A DNA stretch of 64,000 bases. Source: Sphingobium sp. OAS761. Lineage in GTDB: Bacteria; Pseudomonadota; Alphaproteobacteria; Sphingomonadales; Sphingomonadaceae. The DNA lies in the NCBI RefSeq assembly GCF_024168485.1, contig NZ_JALJVY010000008.1, forward strand, positions 1 through 64,000, written 5' to 3'. Shown in pieces: positions 33,799-43,785 of this stretch (within the stretch, counting starts at the first letter, position 1; every line of letters starts with the position of its first letter). Position numbers and translations under genes: made by a program. Below the pieces are notes generated by a model that saw only the letters and a list, made by a program, of their open reading frames with translations, was not told the DNA's origin and made no database searches.

Positions 33799-35664
33799 TC
33801 AGGCGATCACATTGGTGTCCACCGCATAGCCCTGATAGATACCGCCGTTCAGATATTGGACCACCGGATCGCTGGTGACGTCGGGATGCAGCGCCAGATA
33901 GCCGCTGGTATCGAAAGCCGCCGACACGTCGCGTCCTTCCTTCCAGCCATAATCGTGGAAATGCTGGAGCGGGTTGATCCCGGCGGCCGCCACGTCGCGA
34001 TTATGGTCGAGATAGTAGCTCGTATCGAACAGGCTGTTGGGATCGCGTCCTTCCTTCCAGCCATAGGTCATATAATGGGTGAAGGCATTGACCCCGGCCG
34101 CGGCGACGTCCGCGTTTCGGAACAGATAATATTCCGCGTCGAAGCCGACGCTGTTCAGCGTCCCGATAGCGTCGTGCACGGCGCGGCCTTCCATTGCGCC
34201 ATAGAGCAGATAATGGGTCAACGGGTTGATGCCCGCCGCAGCGACGTCGGGATTCTGGATCAGGTAAAGTTTCGTATCGAATCCCGCGCCCGGATCGCGC
34301 CCTTCCTTCCAGCCGAAACTGGCATAATGGGTCAACGGATTGATGCCGGCCGTCGCGATGTCCCTGTAATAGGCCAGATAGGCACTGGTATCGAACAGGG
34401 CGTTGGGATCGCGCCCTTCCTTCCAGCCGTAGATATTAAAATGATCGTCGGCGCTTATGCCGCTGGCCGCGACGCCGGGATAGCGCGCGTAATAATAGGC
34501 GTCGTCGATGAGCGGTGTCGGGTCGGAAAGGTGAAGCGTGACCAGCCGGTCGGAAAAGCGTATCTGTTCGATATTGGTCAGCCGGTCGGTCCCGTCCGGT
34601 CCCGTAACGATGGCCTGCCCGGCCGAAAAGGTGACGGTCGCGAGCGCGGAGGCGAAGTCATATTCGACCGTGTCCAGTCCGCTCAGGCCGTCGAACCGGT
34701 CATCCCCCGGCGTGCCCGAAAAGCTTTGGTTGCCCGCGCCCCCCGTCAGCGTCAGTCCGCTCGTGCCCAGGCCGACGATGTGGGCGACGCCCGTCACGGT
34801 CGCGGATTGCGATACGAACAGCATGTCGCCGTCGACGATGTCGATCTTGACATTCTGGCTGGTCGGCTGGAGCGTTACGGTCACGGCACCGGCCGAAGCG
34901 CCGTCGGGATTGAACCGGAAGGTCCAGTCTGACAGACCCGTGATGTCCAGCGCATAGCCGCCGCTGGCCGTCGTCAGTGCGCTGGCCGCGCCAGCAAGGA
35001 CGGAGGTACCGGCGCTTCCTTCGCCCGGCGAATAGAAATCATTGCCGTCCAGATCGGCATACACGACGCCAAGCAGGAACTGATGGCCGCGCGTGGCGAA
35101 ATCCTGTGTCGTGACCTGTGGGCCGACGCGCGTGCTGCCGTCCGTTTCTGGTGTCACGCCGACGCCGACCTCGGTCCAGCTCGCATTCATGATGTTGTTG
35201 CGATGCCCCGGCGGCGATTGCATGCCGTCCGGCGCGTCGCCCCCCCAGTCCACCATGAAACCGGCATGGCCGTAGAGCGGGTCGTAGCTGTAGGCGTAGA
35301 CATTCTCGCCATAGCCGCGCCATCCGGTATAGCCGGCCGCTTCGATGCGGCCGCCCACGTCCAGTTCGCCGGGCGCCTGATGGGTCTGTATGTCGTTGGC
35401 GATCATGACCGCGTTGTGGCTGTGCGCCGCCTGACCCAGCGCATCGCTCCAGGCGACGGGCTGAACGGCGGTCAGCGCGTCGAACGCGGCCTTCAGCGCG
35501 CTGCCCGAAACGCCGAAATAGGACAGCGCCCGATCAATATTTATGTCCGATGACCGCAATGGGTCGTAGGAACTAATATAACGCTCCGCCGCCATTTGCG
35601 GATTGAGACGCGTCTCGTTGATCAGTTCTAGATAAAGCTGTTCCAGGTCCGAAGGGCCACTCAT
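33799..35664 (-). CDS. Large extracellular protein with CAP (SCP/PR1) domain and GWKEGRDP repeats
   Basis: A 621-residue protein. It begins with a CAP domain (LEQLYLELINETRLNPQMAA, SHNAVMIANDIQTHQ, GYGENVYAY, PPGHRNNIMNASWTEVGVGV). A SdrD-B-like Asp-rich spacer (YADLDGNDFYSPGEGSAGTS) and an RTX-like piece (LTGGAGNQSFSGTPGDDRFD) follow. It ends with five repeats of about 38 residues, consensus YL..NPDVAAAGINPLTHY then YGWKEGRDP, and a degenerate sixth. There is no N-terminal signal peptide; with the RTX-like segment this suggests export by a type I system with a C-terminal signal. No such exporter is encoded nearby. Role unknown, perhaps surface or biofilm matrix. Confidence 0.82.
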   Translation of the reverse strand: MSGPSDLEQLYLELINETRLNPQMAAERYISSYDPLRSSDINIDRALSYFGVSGSALKAAFDALTAVQPVAWSDALGQAAHSHNAVMIANDIQTHQAPGELDVGGRIEAAGYTGWRGYGENVYAYSYDPLYGHAGFMVDWGGDAPDGMQSPPGHRNNIMNASWTEVGVGVTPETDGSTRVGPQVTTQDFATRGHQFLLGVVYADLDGNDFYSPGEGSAGTSVLAGAASALTTASGGYALDITGLSDWTFRFNPDGASAGAVTVTLQPTSQNVKIDIVDGDMLFVSQSATVTGVAHIVGLGTSGLTLTGGAGNQSFSGTPGDDRFDGLSGLDTVEYDFASALATVTFSAGQAIVTGPDGTDRLTNIEQIRFSDRLVTLHLSDPTPLIDDAYYYARYPGVAASGISADDHFNIYGWKEGRDPNALFDTSAYLAYYRDIATAGINPLTHYASFGWKEGRDPGAGFDTKLYLIQNPDVAAAGINPLTHYLLYGAMEGRAVHDAIGTLNSVGFDAEYYLFRNADVAAAGVNAFTHYMTYGWKEGRDPNSLFDTSYYLDHNRDVAAAGINPLQHFHDYGWKEGRDVSAAFDTSGYLALHPDVTSDPVVQYLNGGIYQGYAVDTNVIA

Positions 35665-35768
35665 CGTCCGGTCACGCCTCGCATTGCTTCGACATGGGAC
35701 AAGGCTATCGCCGACGGGCTATTCCGGCAATGCGAATTTACTTCGGTTTTAGAAATATATGGCTGTTC

Positions 35769-36449
35769 TTATTCCGATTTGGCGCGAACGTCGGCGCGGG
35801 CGGCGAGCAGGTCCCACAGGCCGCGATGCTGGTTCAGCAATTGCCGCGCGCCGAACTGGATTGCTCGGTCGACATGGTCGTCGCCGCCGATTGCCCGCGC
35901 GACGTCCAGTGTCGAGGCGCGATCGGGAAGGGTACATGCATGGGGTTCGATCCCGGTACGGATCGCGGCCATGTCGAGCACATGGCGTATCGCACGCCAG
36001 TCGAGCACCAGCGCCATAGCGGCGCCCATGGCGCAGCCGCGCCGGTCGGATTGGGCCAGCATGTCGAGCGCGTGCCGCTGCTGGTTCACGATGGTCTCGC
36101 AATCGGCCTGGCCCGCCGTGCTCGGTGCGGGGCCTGCGGCGACCGTGACCTGGGTCAGATAGGCCCGCTCGCTGGCAAAGGCGTCCGCCGCCTCGATCAG
36201 CCATTCGCGCGCGGCATTGTCAGCCGACCGGGTCGCGGCGTGATCGATGACACCGGGGTGGCGGCCATGCAGCAGGCAAAGATAATTGGCCGCGTCGGCC
36301 AGATCTGGCAGCGACAACAGTGAGTCGCGGGTCAACGCCGTGCGGGCGCGATTGGCGTAGGCGTGGGCCGCCGAACCGTCGGCCGCAACCAATGCCTCCA
36401 ATATCCGCGCGATATCGCCGAATTGATAGCGGGGGGCCGCTTCGCTCAT
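35769..36449 (-). CDS. Conserved hypothetical protein, mostly helical
   Basis: A 226-residue protein with no signal peptide or membrane helix and a high alanine content, predicted mostly helical. Recognisable stretches are RYQFGDIARILEALVAADGS, SLPDLADAANYLCLLHGRHP and ALVLDWRAIRHVLDMAAIRT. I do not recognise a family with confidence. The ATG at 36449 is preferred to a TTG two codons upstream. It follows rpoD's terminator region in the divergent/upstream sense and shares no obvious operon. Confidence 0.6.
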   Translation of the reverse strand: MSEAAPRYQFGDIARILEALVAADGSAAHAYANRARTALTRDSLLSLPDLADAANYLCLLHGRHPGVIDHAATRSADNAAREWLIEAADAFASERAYLTQVTVAAGPAPSTAGQADCETIVNQQRHALDMLAQSDRRGCAMGAAMALVLDWRAIRHVLDMAAIRTGIEPHACTLPDRASTLDVARAIGGDDHVDRAIQFGARQLLNQHRGLWDLLAARADVRAKSE

Positions 36450-36665
36450 GCTCAAATCCCTGTGATGCCTGCGCGCGTCAGCAGGACCTGGAAGCGACGA
36501 TAATCAGGTGCGGTAAAGGAGCGGTTTACGCCGTCGAAAAAAGATCGGCCTTTGACACAGGGGCCAGAGCCCAAGCGCGGGGCGACCGAAACCGTGCCGA
36601 CTGGGCGGCCTGAGCCGGGGGCGGTTAGCCGCAAGGCAAAGTGGCACTAAAGGGCACCGAACCGA

Positions 36666-36687
36666 CCCCGGCGACGTGACGCCGGGG
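36666..36687 (-). terminator. Hairpin terminator downstream of rpoD
   Basis: CCCCGGCG (36666-36673) and CGCCGGGG (36680-36687) form a perfect 8-base-pair stem with a 6-base loop, starting 18 bases after the rpoD stop on the minus strand. The following run is only weakly T-rich (TCGGTTCGGT), so termination could also need Rho. Confidence 0.7.
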
Positions 36688-36705
36688 CCGTTTCGGCGGA
36701 CGATC

Positions 36706-38760
<2,055 letters not shown>

Positions 38761-38803
38761 CTATTCGCCTTAACTTCGTCGCCGCACGCGGGGCGATTAC
38801 AAA

Positions 38804-40708
38804 TCAAATACCGTCCTGCGGCTGGGTGAGTTCCGCGAGCCGGTGGTCGTGGTCAGCCTTCAACGCGCGGATGCGCTGCTGTTCGGCGAAATTGGCCTCG
38901 CTGAACTCGATCTCGAACCGCCTCGTCGCCTCCGCCAGCGCAATTTCCAACTCCGGTCCCTGCACCATCACCCGAATGGCCTCCTCCAGATCGCGCGCAA
39001 CGCGATCGGGGTCGGCGGTCATCCTTTTGGGGGTGAGTGTGAACGTGTCGGCCCGGAGCATCCCCTTGGCCATATTATACACTTCACCTTGCTCCAATAT
39101 GGTAAGGAGGGTGTCCGTTTCAACAGTTTCTTTGCTGAATGACGCACGAACCATCGCGTTCGTGATTCGAGCGAGCGTCGGGTCGGCGATCCGCAGCGCC
39201 GCCAGCATCTCGCGATGGGGACGAATCTGTTCGGGATGGCGGATCAGGCTGGCCAGGATCGCGCGCAACAGGCGCTGTTCCAAACCGGTCACGCCGATCG
39301 CCCGGACCTCCGTTCCCGCCGGCGGCAGGGGCGGCTTCCAGTTGCCGCGCCGGTCGCGCTGCCAGCGGCCGCCGTCCGGCCCGCCCCGCCGCTGCCCGGG
39401 CGGGGAAGGCGATTCTCGCCGGGCGAAGAACAGCGCGTCATATCGCTCGCGAAACTCATGGGCATAATGCATCCGGACATCGGGATGCTGGATCGCGTCG
39501 GTGACGGCGCGCAGTCTTTGCTTGAGCGCGGCCTTCTGTTCGGGCGTGTCGAGCGGCGCGACGGTCAGTTCATGATGCCAAAGCCGTTCGATCAGAGGCT
39601 GTGCCGCGTCCAGCACCGCTTCCATTGCGGCGGCGCCGCTGGCGCGGATCAGGTCGTCGGGGTCCTGTCCTGCGGGAAGGACGGCGAAGTTCAGGCTCCG
39701 GCCGGGATGGAGCAGGGGCAGGGCCCGTGTGGCGGCGCGGATCGCCGCCTTCTGCCCGGCGGCGTCGCCATCGAAACAGAGGATAGGAACGTCCACCATC
39801 TTCCACAGGCGCTCGATCTGATGTTCGGTCAGCGCGGTGCCGAGCGGCGCGACCGCTTCGCCGAAGCCCGCCTGGGCCAGCGCGATCACGTCCATATAGC
39901 CTTCGACCACGATGACGCGGCCCGTCTGGCGGCTGGCGGGGGAGGCGCGGTCGATATTGTAGAGCGTGCGCCCCTTGTCGAACAGGGGGGTGTCCGGCGA
40001 ATTGAGATATTTGGGCTCCCCCGCGCCCAATATGCGCCCGCCAAAGGCGATCGTGCGTCCGCGAATGTCGCGGATCGGCAGCATCAGCCGGCCACGAAAG
40101 CGGTCGTAGGTTTCGCGCTTCCTGGTTTTCCCGTCATCCGGCTCGGCCCCGTCCGGGTCGATCAGCAGCCCGGCCTCGACCAGCATCGGTTCGCCATAAT
40201 CCTTCAGGGCGCTTTTCAGGCGTCCTCGTCCATCGGGTGAATAGCCGAAGCCGAACGCCAGCGCCGTCGCCGCGCCGATCCCCCGCTTTTGCAGATAGGC
40301 GCGCGCCTCGGCGCCTTCGATTCCGGCCATCTGCGCGACGAAGAAATCCTGCGCCGCCGCCATGACGTCATGCAGGCCCCGGGCCTGTTCCGCGCGCTTG
40401 GCGGCGCGCGGATCGGCGGCCGGCACCTCCATGCCCGCGCTTGCCGCCAGTTCCTTCACCGCCTCCATGAAGGGCAGGCCGCGTTGGTCGGTCATCCAGC
40501 GGATCGCATCGCCATGCGCGCCGCAGCCGAAGCAATGATAGAAACCCTTTTCGTCGTTGATCGTGAAGCTGGGCGTCTTTTCGTTGTGGAACGGGCAGCA
40601 CGCCTTGTACTCGCGCCCGGCCTTCTGCACCTTCACGCTCTTTCCGATGAGGGTGGAAAGCGTGGTCCGCGCACGCAATTCGTCCAGCCATTGCGGGGTG
40701 AGGGTCAT
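38804..40708 (-). CDS. dnaG: DNA primase
   Basis: A 634-residue primase that makes RNA primers for replication. The CHC2 zinc ribbon reads CCPFHNEKTPSFTINDEKG, followed by YHCFGCGAHGD. The RNA polymerase core has LMLPIRDIRGRTIAFGGRIL and the Toprim motif VIVVEGYMDVIALAQAGF. The C-terminal helicase-binding domain follows. The ATG at 40708 overlaps the stop of the DUF559 gene by four bases (ATGA), so that gene, dnaG and rpoD may be transcribed together. Confidence 0.97.
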   Translation of the reverse strand: MTLTPQWLDELRARTTLSTLIGKSVKVQKAGREYKACCPFHNEKTPSFTINDEKGFYHCFGCGAHGDAIRWMTDQRGLPFMEAVKELAASAGMEVPAADPRAAKRAEQARGLHDVMAAAQDFFVAQMAGIEGAEARAYLQKRGIGAATALAFGFGYSPDGRGRLKSALKDYGEPMLVEAGLLIDPDGAEPDDGKTRKRETYDRFRGRLMLPIRDIRGRTIAFGGRILGAGEPKYLNSPDTPLFDKGRTLYNIDRASPASRQTGRVIVVEGYMDVIALAQAGFGEAVAPLGTALTEHQIERLWKMVDVPILCFDGDAAGQKAAIRAATRALPLLHPGRSLNFAVLPAGQDPDDLIRASGAAAMEAVLDAAQPLIERLWHHELTVAPLDTPEQKAALKQRLRAVTDAIQHPDVRMHYAHEFRERYDALFFARRESPSPPGQRRGGPDGGRWQRDRRGNWKPPLPPAGTEVRAIGVTGLEQRLLRAILASLIRHPEQIRPHREMLAALRIADPTLARITNAMVRASFSKETVETDTLLTILEQGEVYNMAKGMLRADTFTLTPKRMTADPDRVARDLEEAIRVMVQGPELEIALAEATRRFEIEFSEANFAEQQRIRALKADHDHRLAELTQPQDGI

Positions 40709-41103
40709 GACGTCTCGCGCCAGTGGCTTCCCTCCCGCATGCGGGAGGGGTTGGTGGAGGGCATATCAGCAATCACCCGTTCGATTTCTCCAACCACACC
40801 GTCGATATTGTTCAGGACGTCATTGTTCCAAAACCGGATCACGCGAAAGCCTTGTGTCTCGATATAGCGCGTTGGGTCCGCATCGACGCCCATATCATGT
40901 TGGAGCCCGTGGACTTCGATCACCGATCCGATGGATCGGGCCGCCAAATCGCAGATGAAGGGGTCGATCGGTAGCTGACGGTTGAAGCGACGACCGGAAA
41001 TCTTGCGGGCGCCGATGGCTCGCCACAGGGAATGTTCCGCCCCCGCGGCGTTGCTACGCAACGCGCGTGCATTTGCGGTGGGGCGGGCGTAGCCTTGATC
41101 CAT
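40705..41103 (-). CDS. DUF559-family endonuclease-like protein
   Basis: A 132-residue protein of the restriction-endonuclease-like (PD-(D/E)XK/Vsr) DUF559 family: TANARALRSNAAGAEHSLWR, AIGARKISGRRFNRQLPIDP, FICDLAARSIGSVIEVHGLQH with the Glu-x-His metal-site segment, RYIETQGFRVIRFWNNDVLN. No biochemical role is established for these stand-alone genes. The C-terminal tail (PSRMREGSHW) is encoded by a palindromic repeat (40730-40749), and a second copy of the repeat lies just upstream of the gene (41129-41150). The gene overlaps dnaG by four bases. Confidence 0.85.
   Translation of the reverse strand: MDQGYARPTANARALRSNAAGAEHSLWRAIGARKISGRRFNRQLPIDPFICDLAARSIGSVIEVHGLQHDMGVDADPTRYIETQGFRVIRFWNNDVLNNIDGVVGEIERVIADMPSTNPSRMREGSHWRETS
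40730..40749. repeat. Perfect 20-base palindrome inside the 3' end of the DUF559 gene
   Basis: CCCTCCCGCATGCGGGAGGG reads the same on both strands. A related hairpin lies at 41129-41150, so the DUF559 gene is bracketed by two members of what looks like a REP-type palindromic family common in sphingomonad intergenic regions. Confidence 0.75.
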
Positions 41104-41128
41104 CGGCTCAGAACATGCCCTCCCCTGA

Positions 41129-41150
41129 CCCCTCCCGCAAGCAGGAGGGG
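41129..41150. repeat. REP-like palindrome upstream of the DUF559 gene
   Basis: CCCCTCC (41129-41135) and GGAGGGG (41144-41150) form a 7-base-pair stem; the centre CGCAAGCA differs slightly from the copy at 40730-40749. CCCCTGAC just before it and ACTGGTGC after it resemble flanks of the other copy (GTTGGTGGAG). It lies in the gap between yqeY and the DUF559 gene. Confidence 0.7.
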
Positions 41151-41165
41151 ACTGGTGCAAGTAGG

Positions 41166-41618
41166 TCAGTTGAGCGCCGCTTTCACCAGCCCGCTGGCCT
41201 TGCTCATGTCGATGACGCTGCCATGCCGTTCCTTCAGCACCGCCATGACCTTGCCCATATCCTTGACGCTCGTCGCGCCGATCTCGGCCTTGATGCCCTC
41301 GATCGCGGCCTTCGTCTCGTCCTCGCTCATCTGCGCGGGCAGGAAGCCTTCTATCACGTCCATTTCGGCCTGTTCCTTCGCCGCCAGCTCGTCGCGGCCG
41401 CCGTTCCTGAACATGTCGATCGATTCGCGGCGCTGCTTCACCATCTTCTGGAGCACCTCGACCACCACGGCGTCGTCGTCGGGCACGGTGGACGCCGTGC
41501 GCAGCTCGATGTCGCGGTCCTTCAGCTTCGCCAGGATCAGGCGTACCGCGGCCAGCCTTTCCTTGTCTCCGGCCTTCATGGCGGCGACCTGGGCGCTCTT
41601 GATGGTATCGCGAATCAT
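41166..41618 (-). CDS. GatB/YqeY domain protein
   Basis: A 150-residue protein of the YqeY family, which shares its fold with the tail domain of the amidotransferase subunit GatB: MIRDTIKSAQVAAMKAGDKE, LAAVRLILAKLKDRDIELRT, QKMVKQRRESIDMFRNGGRD and EMDVIEGFLPAQMSEDETKA. A role in tRNA-dependent amidation is suspected but not shown. The ATG at 41618 is the family start. It is divergent from carA and upstream of the DUF559-dnaG-rpoD genes, the usual place in alphaproteobacteria. Confidence 0.9.
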   Translation of the reverse strand: MIRDTIKSAQVAAMKAGDKERLAAVRLILAKLKDRDIELRTASTVPDDDAVVVEVLQKMVKQRRESIDMFRNGGRDELAAKEQAEMDVIEGFLPAQMSEDETKAAIEGIKAEIGATSVKDMGKVMAVLKERHGSVIDMSKASGLVKAALN

Positions 41619-41682
41619 GGCGAATGAATCCTGTCTCTCGGGAAAGAAGCAGATATAACGCCAAAAGAGATTTTTAACAGCC

Positions 41683-41742
41683 GTTGACCTTGCGGCGCGC
41701 CGGGCATAGGTGACCGGCCGTTTAACCCGCTCCAGACGGGTT
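41683..41742 (+). promoter_or_regulatory. Putative carA promoter and leader hairpin
   Basis: TTGACC at about 41683 with TAGGTG 17 bases later could be the promoter. A small hairpin, AACCCG-CTCCAGA-CGGGTT (41724-41742), lies 30 bases before the carA start. It has no T run and I cannot assign a regulator; a ribosome binding site AAGAAGGA follows at about 41756. Confidence 0.35.
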
Positions 41743-41772
41743 CCCGCAAAAGCATAAGAAGGACCGCTGCCC

Positions 41773-43038
41773 ATGGCTGACGCCAAGACCCTTACCGTGC
41801 CCAAAGGCGCCACCGCGGTACTGGTTTTCGCCGACGGCAGCGCGGTGTTCGGCCGGGGCTTCGGCGCGGTGGGCGACGCGGTGGGCGAACTCTGCTTCAA
41901 CACGTCGATCACCGGCTATCAGGAGATCATGACCGATCCCAGCTACGCCGGGCAGATCATCAATTTCACCTTTCCCCATATCGGCAATGTCGGCACCAAC
42001 CTGGACGATGTGGAGGCCGCGCACCCCTATGCGCTGGGCTGCGTCGTCCGGCAGGACGTGACCGCGCCCAGTAATTTCCGCAATGTCGAACCTTTCGATC
42101 AATGGATGCGCGCGCGCGGGCGCATCGGCCTGGCGGGCGTGGACACGCGCGCGCTGACCCGGATGATCCGCGAAAAGGGCGCGCCCAATGTCGTGATCGC
42201 CCATGAACCCGACGGGCATTTCGATCTGGCCGCGCTGGCGGCCAAGGCCGCCGCCTGGCCGGGGCTGGAGGGCATGGACCTCGCCATCGAGGTGACGGGC
42301 AGGGAAACGCGGCTGTGGAAGGATGGCGGGTGGAGCCTGAAGGGCGGCTATGACATCGACGCCACCGACCGCATCGAAACGGTCGCGGCCGGCTATCCCG
42401 CGATCGGCGAGGATGGCGAGCCGCTGTTGTTCGACGAGGCTGACGTGCCGACCCCGGCGCCGCGCCCCCATGTCGTCGCCATCGACTATGGCGCAAAGAA
42501 CAATATCTTCCGCAATCTGGTGAAGGCCGGCGCGCGCGTCACCGTGCTGCCCGCGACCGCGACGTTCGAACAGGTGATGGAGCTGAAGCCGGACGGCGTG
42601 TTCCTCTCCAACGGCCCCGGCGATCCGGCCGCGACGGGAGCCTATGCCGTGCCCGTCATCGCCGCGCTGCTGACCGAGAATGTGCCGATCTTCGGCATTT
42701 GCCTGGGCCATCAGTTGCTGGGCCTCGCGGTCGGCGCCAGGACGATCAAGATGCATCAGGGGCACAGAGGCGCGAACCATCCGGTCAAGCGCCTGTCGGA
42801 CGGGCTGGTCGAAATCACCAGCATGAACCATGGCTTCGCGGTCGACGCCGACACGCTGCCCGACAATGTGCGCGCCACCCATGTGTCGCTGTTCGACGGC
42901 AGCAATTGCGGCATCGAACTGACGGACAGGAACGCCTTTTCGGTGCAGTACCACCCCGAAGCCTCGCCGGGGCCGCAGGACAGCTTCTACCTGTTCCAGC
43001 GGTTCGTGGAGAGTCTCAAAGGGCCTGTCGCGGCGTGA
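41773..43038 (+). CDS. carA: Carbamoyl-phosphate synthase small subunit (glutaminase)
   Basis: A 421-residue subunit that splits glutamine and passes ammonia to CarB for carbamoyl phosphate, the precursor of arginine and pyrimidines. The N-terminal domain reads FADGSAVFGRGFGAVGDAVG, ELCFNTSITGYQEIMTDPSY. The class I glutaminase triad is in GICLGHQLLGLA (Cys near residue 310) and YHPEASPGPQD (His, Glu). Its stop overlaps the GTG start of rraB (GTGA), and carB follows two genes later. Confidence 0.97.
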   Translation: MADAKTLTVPKGATAVLVFADGSAVFGRGFGAVGDAVGELCFNTSITGYQEIMTDPSYAGQIINFTFPHIGNVGTNLDDVEAAHPYALGCVVRQDVTAPSNFRNVEPFDQWMRARGRIGLAGVDTRALTRMIREKGAPNVVIAHEPDGHFDLAALAAKAAAWPGLEGMDLAIEVTGRETRLWKDGGWSLKGGYDIDATDRIETVAAGYPAIGEDGEPLLFDEADVPTPAPRPHVVAIDYGAKNNIFRNLVKAGARVTVLPATATFEQVMELKPDGVFLSNGPGDPAATGAYAVPVIAALLTENVPIFGICLGHQLLGLAVGARTIKMHQGHRGANHPVKRLSDGLVEITSMNHGFAVDADTLPDNVRATHVSLFDGSNCGIELTDRNAFSVQYHPEASPGPQDSFYLFQRFVESLKGPVAA

Positions 43039-43403
43039 GTCAGAACCTCCCCTCTGTCGATGAAGCGCGCCTCGCCGCCGAGTGGGAGGCGGATCGTGAA
43101 GTCCTCGCCAATCTCGCCGCCAATGGCGATGTAGCGTGCATCGCGCGGCCGGTGGACGTCAGCTTCCGGGGCAGCGAACAGGATCTCGAACGCGTCCTGA
43201 CCATCGCCAGCCAGTTCGGCATGGTCGAACTGGACCGGGAAGAAGATGAGGAGGGCGACCTGTTCCTGTTCCTCGAATGCGTGCAGCCCGTCGACGAAGC
43301 CTCGATCCGCGCGCTGACGAAGAAATGCCTCCAGATCGAAATCCTCTGCGGCGTCGAATATGACGGCTGGGGGTGTGAGGCTCGGACGGGGGGCGTGCAT
43401 TGA
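43035..43403 (+). CDS. rraB: Ribonuclease E inhibitor RraB family protein
   Basis: A 122-residue acidic protein of the RraB family: EWEADREVLANLAANGDVAC, RPVDVSFRGSEQDLERVLTI, ASQFGMVELDREEDEEGDLF and LTKKCLQIEILCGVEYDGWG, the last being the characteristic C-terminal YDGWG motif. RraB binds RNase E and modulates mRNA decay in E. coli. The GTG start at 43035 overlaps the carA stop codon, so it is translated from the car operon mRNA. Function here is by homology only. Confidence 0.88.
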   Translation: MSQNLPSVDEARLAAEWEADREVLANLAANGDVACIARPVDVSFRGSEQDLERVLTIASQFGMVELDREEDEEGDLFLFLECVQPVDEASIRALTKKCLQIEILCGVEYDGWGCEARTGGVH

Positions 43404-43434
43404 GCAGAGCCATTGCCTTTCCGGAACGGGCACC

Positions 43435-43785
43435 GTGAACCCGTACCGAAAATATTACCTAGCACGGCTCGGGCTGCGCCGATTTGACGATTGGCGGCAT
43501 TTGGCAGCCATTCGACGCTCTGCAACTCGTCCACAAAGGTTGCCTTCAAACCTGTCTCCGGACGCACTTAGAAGATTAAGATGGCTGGGTTTTCAGGTTG
43601 TGAAAACAGGAAAAGGGCGGCTTGCTCGAATCTCAGTGACGTTTCCGCTGGCGATGTCGAAGAATCGACAACGGCGATTCATCAACTTCATAGAGCGTAA
43701 TAGCTTTTTAAAACGCGAACTTGGTGGTTTAGCCGGTCGGATCGCCGATCAGCACCAGCTCCCCTCAAGACAGCCGAGAACATAA
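43435..43785 (+). CDS. Basic hypothetical protein between rraB and carB
   Basis: A 116-residue very basic protein ([60 protein letters not shown]). I do not recognise a family. The GTG at 43435 gives the best start; its stop overlaps the carB ATG (TAATG). It uses codons such as TTA, AGA and CGA that the flanking car genes avoid and is less G+C-rich, which suggests later acquisition inside the operon. The positive charge would suit nucleic acid binding, but that is only a guess. Confidence 0.55.
   Translation: MNPYRKYYLARLGLRRFDDWRHLAAIRRSATRPQRLPSNLSPDALRRLRWLGFQVVKTGKGRLARISVTFPLAMSKNRQRRFINFIERNSFLKRELGGLAGRIADQHQLPSRQPRT

Noticed and set aside
33820-34510. Regular repeats that could suggest a CRISPR-like or satellite array
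   Set aside because: The period is about 114 bases, it is in frame with the CAP-protein gene, and the repeats differ at the DNA level as expected for protein repeats.
41724-41742. Leader hairpin before carA as a pyrimidine attenuator
   Set aside because: The stem is only six base pairs, there is no T run and no leader peptide is evident, so regulation by attenuation is not supported; listed only as a possible leader hairpin.
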